This document shows, piece by piece, positions 54,537 to 61,917 of a DNA stretch of 64,000 nucleotides. The stretch's first letter is position 1. The number at the start of each line of letters is the position of its first letter. A program made the position numbers and the translations under genes. Source of the stretch: Pseudomonas farris (GTDB taxonomy: Bacteria; Pseudomonadota; Gammaproteobacteria; Pseudomonadales; Pseudomonadaceae). The DNA lies in NCBI RefSeq assembly GCF_019145235.1, contig NZ_JAHSTV010000007.1, positions 349,981 through 413,980 on the forward strand, given 5' to 3'. The notes under the pieces are model-generated. The model searched no databases and was not told the origin of the DNA. It saw only the letters and a list, made by a program, of their open reading frames with translations.

Positions 54537-55223
54537 ATGACGTTGCAGATCGGTTTTCTGTTGTTCCCGCAGCTTCAACAATTGGATCTGACCGGCCCTT
54601 ATGACGTGCTGGCCTCGCTGCCGGACGTGAAAGTGCATCTGATCTGGAAGGACCTGGTCCCGATCACCGCGAGCACCGGACTGGTGTTGAAACCGACCAC
54701 AACCTTCGACGATTGCCCGCCACTGGATGTGATCTGCATTCCCGGCGGCAGCGGCGTCGGGCCGTTAATGGAGGATGACGAAACCCTGGCCTTCATCAAG
54801 GCGCAGGCCGCCAACGCGCGTTATGTCACCTCGGTCTGCACCGGCGCACTGGTGCTTGGCGCGGCGGGGTTGCTCAAGGGCAAACGCGCCACCACTCACT
54901 GGGCGTATCACCAATTGCTTGGGGTTTTGGGAGCGATCCCGGTGAACGATCGGGTGGTGCGCGACGGCAATCTGCTGACCGGTGGCGGGATCACCGCAGG
55001 GATCGATTTTGCCCTGACCCTGGCGGCTGAATTGTTCGATAAGGACACGGCGCAACTGGTGCAGTTGCAGCTGGAATACGCGCCGGCGCCACCGTTTGCT
55101 TCGGGAAGTCCCGAGACAGCGCCGGTCAGCGTGCTGGATGAAGCCCGCAAACGCGCTGCCGCGTCGTTGAAATTGCGCTCGGAAATCACCGAACGTGCAG
55201 CGGCGAAACTCGCCCGCCAGTGA
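54537..55223 (+). CDS. inhA: Isonitrile hydratase-like DJ-1/PfpI protein
   Basis: A 228-aa DJ-1/PfpI protein, the same length as InhA of P. putida, which hydrates isonitriles to N-substituted formamides. The start at 54537 follows aggagaaaaaacgcc. The nucleophile cysteine lies in YVTSVCTGALVLGAAGLLKGKRATTHWAYH. Other conserved blocks are the DLTGPYDVLASLPDV and CIPGGSGVGPLM segments. The protein is cytoplasmic. Family members differ in substrate, so isonitrile hydration is likely but not certain. Confidence 0.78.
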   Translation: MTLQIGFLLFPQLQQLDLTGPYDVLASLPDVKVHLIWKDLVPITASTGLVLKPTTTFDDCPPLDVICIPGGSGVGPLMEDDETLAFIKAQAANARYVTSVCTGALVLGAAGLLKGKRATTHWAYHQLLGVLGAIPVNDRVVRDGNLLTGGGITAGIDFALTLAAELFDKDTAQLVQLQLEYAPAPPFASGSPETAPVSVLDEARKRAAASLKLRSEITERAAAKLARQ

Positions 55224-55264
55224 AAGAAACGGCTGCGGGCGCTATTGCCCCCGCAGCCAGTCAC

Positions 55265-56101
55265 TCAGGCCGGAAAATCTGTTGCCAGCGAAATGGCTTT
55301 CCACTGGTTCAAGTCCTGCTGCACCTGTGCGATTTTCTGTTGCGCCAGGTCAACCGCAATCTGGCCCATGAACAAGTGCAGCGGCGGCTCACTGACATTG
55401 GCCGCCTGGATGATTGCCAAGGCAATCTTGTCCGGGTCGCCGGCCTGCTGACCATCAAGAGTGTTCTGGTGCAGGTCCAGTGAGGCTTGCGCGGCGGTGT
55501 AATCATCAATCCTGCGCTCGGCAACAGCCAGTGAAGCGCTGGACAGAAACCCCGTACGCACCGGTCCCGGATAAACCACGGTGGCCTTGATTCCCAACTC
55601 CTGAACCTCTGCCGCCAGCGCTTCGGTCATACCACCGAGGGCGAACTTGCTCGCCACGTAACTGCCCCAACCGGCATAACCGCCATCGAAGCCGACAATC
55701 GACGAGATATTGATCACGTGCCCGCTGCGCTGCGCCCGCAACTGCGGCAAGGCGTGACGCAATACATTAAGCGGCGCAAACAGATTCACATCGAAATTGC
55801 GCCGCAATTCGCTGTCCGACAGCGCTTCGAAGGTGCCCTGCTGGCCGTAACCGGCGCAGTTGACGACGACATCAAGACTGCCGAAGACTTCAACGGTGCT
55901 TGCGATAGCACTGGCCACGCTGGATTCATTCATCAAATCGACTTGCAGCGGCAGAAAGCGCTCGCTGGCGGCCTGCAGCTCCCCGAGGTTACGGGAGGTG
56001 GCGGCGACGCGATCACCCAAGGCTAACACCTGTTGCGCGAGGGCCAGGCCGAGGCCCTTCGAGGCGCCGGTGATAAACCAGGTTTTAGGAGAGTTTTTCA
56101 T
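55265..56101 (-). CDS. Short-chain dehydrogenase/reductase (oxidoreductase)
   Basis: A 278-aa classical SDR. The NAD(P)-binding motif is TGASKGLGLALAQ, the NAG-equivalent is NCAGYG, the catalytic Ser is in ISSIVG, and YxxxK is YVASKFALG. The end (LFMGQIAVDLAQQKIAQVQQDLNQWKAISLATDFPA) is typical of the SDR group often annotated as ketoreductase-like. The substrate is unknown. It is last in a probable three-gene minus-strand operon (56444, 56155, 55265) controlled by the divergent AraC regulator at 57386. Confidence 0.85.
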   Translation of the reverse strand: MKNSPKTWFITGASKGLGLALAQQVLALGDRVAATSRNLGELQAASERFLPLQVDLMNESSVASAIASTVEVFGSLDVVVNCAGYGQQGTFEALSDSELRRNFDVNLFAPLNVLRHALPQLRAQRSGHVINISSIVGFDGGYAGWGSYVASKFALGGMTEALAAEVQELGIKATVVYPGPVRTGFLSSASLAVAERRIDDYTAAQASLDLHQNTLDGQQAGDPDKIALAIIQAANVSEPPLHLFMGQIAVDLAQQKIAQVQQDLNQWKAISLATDFPA

Positions 56102-56154
56102 GGGTAGGTTCCTCTGTTTCAGTGCATGACTTGCTCGATAAAATCAATGACGCG

Positions 56155-56412
56155 TCACTCCGGCCGGCGGTACAGCACCATCCCGGCGTGGTAGAGCACC
56201 CCGTCGCGAAAGTCGCCGTCAGCCGTGAAACCGGTGTCGTCGACATATTCGATGTGGTCGCCCTCCAGCCAATAGCGGCCCAGATAGGCGCTTTCCCGAT
56301 GGCCGCGCGCCTCGTCGTAGCGCCCGCCGGGCAGCAGTTGGTGGCGGATCACGCCGTCGGCGGTGACCCAAAGGCCAACGTATTGGTCTTGATTGCCTGA
56401 TGGTTTGGTCAT
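56155..56412 (-). CDS. Atu4866-like small protein
   Basis: An 85-aa protein resembling the Atu4866 family (YVGLWVTADGVIRHQLLPGGRYDEARG…SAYLGRYWLEGDHIEYVDDTGF). This is a small lipocalin-like beta-barrel family of unknown function often found with SDR genes and AraC regulators. It lies between two SDR genes with gaps of 31 and 53 bp. Confidence 0.75.
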   Translation of the reverse strand: MTKPSGNQDQYVGLWVTADGVIRHQLLPGGRYDEARGHRESAYLGRYWLEGDHIEYVDDTGFTADGDFRDGVLYHAGMVLYRRPE

Positions 56413-56443
56413 TTCAGTTCTCCCGACTTCAATAAGTGCCGGT

Positions 56444-57181
56444 TCAAAACGGACTGGCCGTCGGCCGTACGATCAATTCGCTGACATCCACATCGGCCGG
56501 CTGATCGATGGCATAGGCAATGGCTCGGGCGATAGCCTCGGCAGGAATGGCAATCTTGCGGAATTCACGCATTTCGGCGCGGCCGCCGGCATCGGAAATG
56601 CTCTCGGCCAGTTCGGATTCGGTCACGCCGGGGGAAATCACCGTGACTCGCACATCGCCACCGACTTCCTGACGCAAGCCTTCGGAAATCGCACGCACGG
56701 CGAATTTGGTGGCGCAATACACGGCGGCGGTCGGGCTGACGGTGTAGGCACCGATGGAGGCGATGTTGATGAACTGGCCGCAGCGCTGACGCTGCATCAA
56801 TGGCAACCCGGCAGCGATGCCGTGAAGGACGCCACGGATGTTGACGTCGATCATCCGGTCCCACTCCTCGACCTTCAGCGCCTCGAGTTTCGACAGGGGC
56901 ATGACTCCGGCGTTGTTGACGATTACATCGACCCGGCCAAAGCGCTCGACGGCGAAATCGATGAAGGCCTGCACATCATCGCGGCGTGTGACGTCCACCG
57001 CCCTGAACGCTGCGCTCCGGCCAAATTCATTGAGTTCTGCGACCAGTGTTTCCAGGCGATCGACGCGTCGGGCGCCGAGAACCACATGGGCGCCCTGACT
57101 GGCCAGAAGACGTGCACTGGCTTCGCCGATTCCGCTGCTGGCGCCGGTAATGACAACCACTTTGCCTTGAATGTTGGACAT
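56444..57181 (-). CDS. Short-chain dehydrogenase/reductase
   Basis: A 245-aa SDR starting at the ATG ending at 57181 (the frame runs on upstream, but MSNIQGKVVVITGASSGIGEASARLL is the natural N-terminus). Motifs: TGASSGIG cofactor site, NNAGVM, IASIGAY with catalytic Ser, YCATKFAVRAISEGLRQE with Tyr and Lys. It is first gene of the minus-strand operon, divergent from the AraC regulator across about 200 bp. Confidence 0.88.
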   Translation of the reverse strand: MSNIQGKVVVITGASSGIGEASARLLASQGAHVVLGARRVDRLETLVAELNEFGRSAAFRAVDVTRRDDVQAFIDFAVERFGRVDVIVNNAGVMPLSKLEALKVEEWDRMIDVNIRGVLHGIAAGLPLMQRQRCGQFINIASIGAYTVSPTAAVYCATKFAVRAISEGLRQEVGGDVRVTVISPGVTESELAESISDAGGRAEMREFRKIAIPAEAIARAIAYAIDQPADVDVSELIVRPTASPF

Positions 57182-57385
57182 GACTTTTCCCTTGTTCTGG
57201 TGACTGGAACATCCCGGATGGGGACGTTGCGACAGGTCCAGATTAGGGACGCTTCGATGGGTTTCGTTAGCCGGTTTCTCCTGGGTTCTTGCACGATCCT
57301 GTAGCAGCGAAACCGATGCTGGCCGACACGCGCGCAATCGGTTTTACTAGCCCGACTCAACCTTCGGCCAGGGAGATTGTTCAGC

Positions 57386-58315
57386 ATGACGACTTCTATT
57401 TCCGCGGATGCCCAAGACGGCGTCGACGTTCGGCGCGCCGAGCTGGTGAGCCTGATGAAGCGCTTCGCCCCGGAATACGGCGTTCATGCCACGCCGATCA
57501 AAGACTTGCACCTGATCCGCAGCGACCATCCCACCGAAGACCTGCACACAGTGCACAAACCAGGACTGTGCGTGATTGTCGAAGGACGCAAAGAAGTACG
57601 CCTGGCCGCTGAAAGCTATATTTACGACCCGCTCAATTACCTGGTGGTGTCGGTCACCCTGCCCTTGGCCGGCAAAGTGATCGAGGCCAGCCCGGATCGG
57701 CCTTATCTGTGTTTGCGTCTGGACATTGACCCGGCGCAGATCTGCCGTTTGATCGCCGACGTCAGCCCAATCGGGGTACCCGGGGTGAGAACGACTGGAC
57801 GTGGTCTGTTTCTGGATCGAATCGACGCGCCCTTGCTTGATGCCGTATTGCGGCTACTGAGGTTGCTGGAAACCCCGGACGACATCGCGCCCCTGGCACC
57901 ACTGGCGCAGCAGGAAATCTTCTATCGGTTATTGCGCGGCGAGCAGGGCCAGCGCTTGCATGAAATCGCCATACCCGACACCCAGACCCACCGCATCAGC
58001 CGTGCTATCGAATGGCTGAACAACCATTACGCCGACCCCCTGAGCATCGAGAACCTGGCGCAGATGATCAATCTCAGTACCTCGGCGCTGCATCACCGCT
58101 TCAAATCGGTGACAGCCATGAGCCCGTTGCAATACCAGAAGCAATTGCGCTTGCAGGAAGCGCGACGGCTGCTGTTGTTGGAGAATAGTGATGTTTCGTC
58201 AATCGGCTACAGAATGGGCTACGAAAGCCCTTCGCAATTCAGCCGTGAATACAGCCGTCTGTTTGGCGCCTCGCCGAGCAAGGACATCGCCCGGCTGCGC
58301 GCTCAGGCGATTTAG
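57386..58315 (+). CDS. AraC-family transcriptional regulator (AraC_N type)
   Basis: A 309-aa regulator. An N-terminal cupin-like AraC_N domain (about 35-185, LCVIVEGRKEVRLAAESYIYDPLNYLVVSVTLPL) precedes an AraC double helix-turn-helix (about 205-300, LAQMINLSTSALHHRFKSVTAMSPLQYQKQLRLQEARRLL and IGYRMGYESPSQFSREYSRLFG). The ATG at 57386 has agggaga 9 bases upstream; a TTG at 57377 is too close to it. It probably controls the divergent SDR operon. Confidence 0.87.
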   Translation: MTTSISADAQDGVDVRRAELVSLMKRFAPEYGVHATPIKDLHLIRSDHPTEDLHTVHKPGLCVIVEGRKEVRLAAESYIYDPLNYLVVSVTLPLAGKVIEASPDRPYLCLRLDIDPAQICRLIADVSPIGVPGVRTTGRGLFLDRIDAPLLDAVLRLLRLLETPDDIAPLAPLAQQEIFYRLLRGEQGQRLHEIAIPDTQTHRISRAIEWLNNHYADPLSIENLAQMINLSTSALHHRFKSVTAMSPLQYQKQLRLQEARRLLLLENSDVSSIGYRMGYESPSQFSREYSRLFGASPSKDIARLRAQAI

Positions 58316-58354
58316 CAGTTTTGTGTTCGCCAGAATCAGGCAATTCAAGGGCAT

Positions 58355-58466
58355 AAAAAAACCCGCCTAAGCGGGTTTCTCAAGACCATGCGACATCCTG
58401 TCGGCAGCCATCCTGGCGTATGGTCGATCATCCGTGATCCTGAGCACGTCCTGTGCTTCAGTTGAT
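58355..58466 (-). ncRNA. rsmX: RsmX-like sRNA, copy A (downstream)
   Basis: A predicted RNA of about 112 nt ending in a Rho-independent terminator (aacccgc-ttag-gcgggtt then T7). It carries GGA motifs in hairpin loops, the signature of RsmA/CsrA-sequestering RNAs: gcac-agga-cgtgc, gcc-aggat-ggc and gac-aggat-gtc, plus unpaired cacggatg. A -10 hexamer TAATCT sits at 58473-58478. It is homologous to copy B along its whole length. RsmX/Y/Z RNAs are activated by GacA and relieve translational repression of secondary-metabolism genes. Confidence 0.8.
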
Positions 58467-58522
58467 GGATCCAGATTAGACGTATCGGTGAAGCTTCAAA
58501 AGACGACATACCATCGACTACA

Positions 58523-58540
58523 TGTAAGCCATTGACCATT
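58523..58540 (-). promoter_or_regulatory. Candidate GacA upstream activating site, copy A
   Basis: Conserved half-site CTTACA on the minus strand, about 45 bases upstream of the -10 box. The other half of the TGTAAG-N6-CTTACA palindrome is degenerate. Confidence 0.5.
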
Positions 58541-58590
58541 CAGCACCTGAAACCTGCCCTTCTTGTAGCAACTGCAGTTTTCTGCGGACG

Positions 58591-58706
58591 AAAAAAAACC
58601 CGCCGAAGCGGGTTTTTCCCAAGACCATATCGACTCCCTGTCGGCAGCGATCCTTGCTATGGTCGATCATCCGTGACCCTGGAGCACTTCCTGTGCTTCA
58701 GTTGAT
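58591..58706 (-). ncRNA. rsmX: RsmX-like sRNA, copy B (upstream)
   Basis: A predicted RNA of about 116 nt, tandem with copy A about 240 bp away. The terminator is aacccgc-ttcg-gcgggtt followed by T8. GGA motifs: gcac-aggaa-gtgc hairpin, cacggatg, agcaaggatcgct and gac-aggga-gtc hairpin. The -10 box TAATCT is at 58713-58718. The number and arrangement of loop GGAs and the length match the RsmX class (119 nt in P. fluorescens CHA0, from memory). Confidence 0.8.
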
Positions 58707-58762
58707 GAGGCTAGATTACGCTTGGGATCCAATCTGCAATAGACGACATAGCTACTACCGCG

Positions 58763-58780
58763 TGTAAGACATTCGCTATA
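58763..58780 (-). promoter_or_regulatory. Candidate GacA upstream activating site, copy B
   Basis: CTTACA half-site on the minus strand in the same position relative to the -10 as in copy A; the left half is degenerate. Confidence 0.5.
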
Positions 58781-58853
58781 GCCGCCCTTCCGAAAACCCT
58801 TAGACGAATCAGTCATCATGGGCTGAAGCCACGAGTGTCGTGGCCTGCAGCCA

Positions 58854-59339
58854 TTAACCTCCCTGACGCTCATGGTCCTTGGTGTCTACCAGAAATTTTT
58901 CGATATTGCTCATCTGCTCATCCCAACCCCGGCTGTCCATGCGGAACGCCTTGAGCCTGCGCGACTGAGGGATGTGATCGAAACCGGACTCGACGACCGT
59001 CAACAACGTGCCTTCGTCCATATCCTGGAGTTCGAACTTCACCAGCGTGGTGGGCTCCTGGGAGTAATCGGTATCGGGTTCGACTGCATACGGGTGCCAG
59101 CGAAACGAAAACACGCGCTCCGGCTCGACCCGCTCCACCAGTACATTCCACAACAAGTGCTCATAACCAGGATAAGTAATCTGCCCCTGGGTCCACTCGC
59201 CGGCGACAAAACGCTTGCCCTCGAGTGCCACGCCGAACCATTGCCCAAAGGCTTCGGCATTGGCCAGCACGCGCCAGACCTGCGAGCGCGGCACCTTGAG
59301 CAGGATCTTCCTTTCGATGCGATCTGATGCTGGGTTCAT
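58854..59339 (-). CDS. SRPBCC (AHSA1-type) domain protein
   Basis: A 161-aa START/AHSA1-fold protein (RKILLKVPRSQVWRVLANAEAFGQWFGVALEG at the start; GFDHIPQSRRLKAFRMDSRGWDEQMSNIEKFL at the end). The ATG is preceded by aggaggtgactt, a strong ribosome site. Members bind hydrophobic ligands or assist stress responses; the function here is unknown. No ArsR partner is adjacent. Confidence 0.85.
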   Translation of the reverse strand: MNPASDRIERKILLKVPRSQVWRVLANAEAFGQWFGVALEGKRFVAGEWTQGQITYPGYEHLLWNVLVERVEPERVFSFRWHPYAVEPDTDYSQEPTTLVKFELQDMDEGTLLTVVESGFDHIPQSRRLKAFRMDSRGWDEQMSNIEKFLVDTKDHERQGG

Positions 59340-59538
59340 AAGTCACCTCCTGTATTGAACAGTAGGCCTGTAAAGACCATAAGACCAACCTTAAAGTTGT
59401 ATCAAACGGGTGCGGCAATCACCCGTACCTGAAATATTCGGCCTCAGTTTTGGCCATAAGTTCTGGTTTGAAGGGGGGAGTCAACGGGCTGAAACTGCTA
59501 ACGTTTGAAACGACGTGGAACCCTTACAAGGAAGATTC

Positions 59539-60879
59539 ATGCAGCCTTCACTCACGGAACGTTATCGCGCAACCCTGCTGGGGCTTGCTTGTGGGGATGC
59601 CGTTGGCACCCGTGCCGAATTCCAAACGCGCGGCTCGTTTAAGCCTCTGACCGACATGATTGGGGGTGGTCCTTTCAATCTGAAGCCGGGGCAATGGACT
59701 GATGACACCTCCATGGCACTTTGCCTGGCCGAAAGTCTGCTGAACAAAAAAGGGGTTGATCCGGCCGACCAAATGGGCCGTTATCTCAACTGGTGGCAAT
59801 GGGGTTACCTGAGTTCGACCGGCGAATGCTTCGACATCGGCATGACCGTCCGTGAAGCGCTGGCTCGTTATCAGCAAACCGGTCAGCCATTCGCGGGATC
59901 CACCGATCCCTATACGGCCGGTAACGGTTCGCTGATGCGGTTAGCGCCAATAGTGTTGTACTACTTTCCCGACCTTGACCGGATCAGGAGGTTTTCCGCA
60001 GACAGCTCGCGCACTACCCATGCGGCGCCGGAGGCACTTGAATGCTGTCAGTTACTTGCCGATCTGATCCGCAAGGCATTGCAAGGCGCGCCCAAGCCGG
60101 ATTTGCAGAGCCTGCCAGAGACGACGTTCGTGGAACCGAAGGTCGCGAGCATCGCCCGAGGCGATTACCTCGGAAAATCCAAAGACGATATTCGCGGTAC
60201 CGGTTACTGCGTTGCATCACTGGAAGCGGCCTTGTGGTGCTTTCATCACACTGACAGTTTTGAAGCCGCCATCCTCGAAGCCGCAAACCTTGGCGACGAC
60301 GCCGATACCACTGCCGCCATCGTCGGCCAGTTGGCCGGAGCCCACTACGGTGTGCAGGCCATCCCTGACGGCTGGCTGGCAAAGTTGCACATGCGCGAAG
60401 ACATCGAAGCCACGGCTGACGCCCTGCTTCGGGCAGCCACTGCTGCCGACATATCAGCCACGCAACCAGGAGAAATCCCCATGAATAACTTGCATGGCAG
60501 CTGCTTGTGCAAAGCCATCGAATACGAACTTGATAGCCTCGACATGCCCATCAGTCACTGCCACTGCCACACCTGTCGCAAGGCACACGCAGCAGCATTC
60601 GTCTCGACGGCCGGGGTCATGCGTGAGCATTTTCACTGGATAAAAGGACAGGACCGGCTAAGCACCTATGAGTCGTCGCCGGGCAAGCTTCGGCATTTCT
60701 GTTCGATCTGCGGATCGCATCTGATGGCAGAGCGCTTGGCCCAACCTCATGTAATCGTTCGCGTGGCGACGCTCGACGATGATCCGAAAATGACACCTCA
60801 GGCTCATATCTGGACGTCCCATGACGTGTCCTGGCTTGAATATGAATCGAATGAGAAATGTCCGGAGTGGCAGACATAG
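59539..60879 (+). CDS. Fusion: ADP-ribosylglycohydrolase domain + GFA (glutathione-dependent formaldehyde-activating-like) domain
   Basis: 446 aa from the ATG at 59539 (aaggaag upstream). Residues about 1-305 form a DraG/ADP-ribosylglycohydrolase domain: LLGLACGDAVGTRAEF, the metal-binding WTDDTSMAL near residue 53 and the second site NLGDDADTTAAIVGQLAGA. From about 315 on is a GFA/Mss4-like zinc domain with Cys motifs GSCLCKAIEYE, HCHCHTCRKAHAAAF and FCSICGSH. The GFA part has its own Met (60481) with aggaga 7 bases upstream, so it may also be translated separately. The two domains are usually separate genes. Confidence 0.82.
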   Translation: MQPSLTERYRATLLGLACGDAVGTRAEFQTRGSFKPLTDMIGGGPFNLKPGQWTDDTSMALCLAESLLNKKGVDPADQMGRYLNWWQWGYLSSTGECFDIGMTVREALARYQQTGQPFAGSTDPYTAGNGSLMRLAPIVLYYFPDLDRIRRFSADSSRTTHAAPEALECCQLLADLIRKALQGAPKPDLQSLPETTFVEPKVASIARGDYLGKSKDDIRGTGYCVASLEAALWCFHHTDSFEAAILEAANLGDDADTTAAIVGQLAGAHYGVQAIPDGWLAKLHMREDIEATADALLRAATAADISATQPGEIPMNNLHGSCLCKAIEYELDSLDMPISHCHCHTCRKAHAAAFVSTAGVMREHFHWIKGQDRLSTYESSPGKLRHFCSICGSHLMAERLAQPHVIVRVATLDDDPKMTPQAHIWTSHDVSWLEYESNEKCPEWQT

Positions 60880-60973
60880 CTTTCCGGATTACACCGCGCC
60901 AGACTCTGATTTGTTGGCTGGCGGCGCCCCGCTACACTGCATTCAAACTTTCCATCATCACAGCGAACCTCCC

Positions 60974-61375
60974 ATGCCCCCACGTTTTCTCCTTGCGTTG
61001 ACGCCGCTGCTGTTTACCCCCTTTGCGCATGCCATTGACTGCGACAATGCCACTGACCAGACGACGATGAATCAGTGCGCGGCGCAGCAGAACAAGGCGG
61101 CCGACAAGGAGCTGAATGCGCTTTATCAGCAGATCACCGCGCGATTGAAGGACAGCCCCGACGCGAAAAAGCTGTTGATCGGTGCGCAGCGCTCATGGAT
61201 TGCGTTTCGCGACGCCGAGTGCAAGTTCTCGGCGTCCGGGGTGGCGGGAGGCAGTGTGTATCCGCTGATCCATAGCAACTGCAGCACTGAACTGACCAAG
61301 GCGCGGGTCGAGGCGTTCAAGACTTACTTGAAGTGTCAGGAAGGGGATTTGAGCTGTCCGGTGCCTGGGGCTTGA
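60974..61375 (+). CDS. LprI/DUF1311-family periplasmic protein
   Basis: A 133-aa secreted protein with a signal peptide (PRFLLALTPLLFTPFAHA) and a DUF1311/LprI domain (IDCDNATDQTTMNQCAAQQNKAADKELNALYQQI … AQRSWIAFRDAECKFSA). Conserved cysteines probably form disulfides. LprI of mycobacteria inhibits lysozyme, but most members are uncharacterised. It lies about 95 bp after the ADP-ribosylglycohydrolase fusion. Confidence 0.85.
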   Translation: MPPRFLLALTPLLFTPFAHAIDCDNATDQTTMNQCAAQQNKAADKELNALYQQITARLKDSPDAKKLLIGAQRSWIAFRDAECKFSASGVAGGSVYPLIHSNCSTELTKARVEAFKTYLKCQEGDLSCPVPGA

Positions 61376-61526
61376 TGTGGTTTTGTCGCGAATTGCGACA
61401 GCCGATGAGACGACGAGCAACCTGTTACGGTCTTGAGACACCCTCTATTCAGGATTAGAATTTTCGGGCTAAGGGTGAATGACGGAGCATTTGCCCGGCC
61501 ACACATCTGGCGTGAGGGAGGTAGCG

Positions 61527-61781
61527 ATGTTCCTTTCAACCCTGGAAATTCAAAACATCATTGAGCACAGTTTTCTGCCCGCCGTATGCACCTGCAGCCT
61601 GGAAGCGGATCAGTCCATGACAATTCGGGTCTGCGATTGCATGACTGGCAAAGTGGATCTGGTGGCCACCCATGTTCCGGTATGGACACTGGACAGCCCC
61701 CACGCGATCGCATCGCTGGTGGCTGATATGCGGCAAGAAATCGCAGCTCACAAAGGCATTCATCCGAAGTTTTTCAGCTGA
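61527..61781 (+). CDS. DUF1652-family protein
   Basis: An 84-aa protein of a Pseudomonas-specific family (FLSTLEIQNIIEHSFLPAVCTCSLEADQSMTIRVCDCMTGKVDLVATHV). The start at 61527 has gggagg 9 bases upstream. The function is unknown. A clear terminator follows. Confidence 0.83.
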   Translation: MFLSTLEIQNIIEHSFLPAVCTCSLEADQSMTIRVCDCMTGKVDLVATHVPVWTLDSPHAIASLVADMRQEIAAHKGIHPKFFS

Positions 61782-61789
61782 ACCGGTGC

Positions 61790-61845
61790 GCGCCGCACCA
61801 CGACGGTGGTGCGGCGCACGCCCGTCGGGTTACGACGGTTTTTTT
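61790..61845 (+). terminator. Rho-independent terminator after the DUF1652 gene
   Basis: A long palindrome (gcgccgcacca…tggtgcggcgc, 61790-61818) followed by a second hairpin ccgtc-gacgg (61822-61838) and T7. Confidence 0.8.
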
Positions 61846-61917
61846 CGGGAAATATCTTCAAACCAATTGCGCCGATCGGTCCCAGCATCGTGCGCCTGTG
61901 CTGTGAAGCCTTGATCA

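Noticed and set aside
58355..58706. PrrF iron-responsive sRNAs, which are also tandem in some pseudomonads
   Set aside because: No Fur site, and the multiple GGA hairpins and CTTACA sites fit the Rsm class instead.
58345..58873. Small minus-strand open frames in the repeat region after the AraC regulator
   Set aside because: They do not align in frame between the two copies, whereas promoter, GGA hairpins and terminators do. The region reads as two sRNAs.
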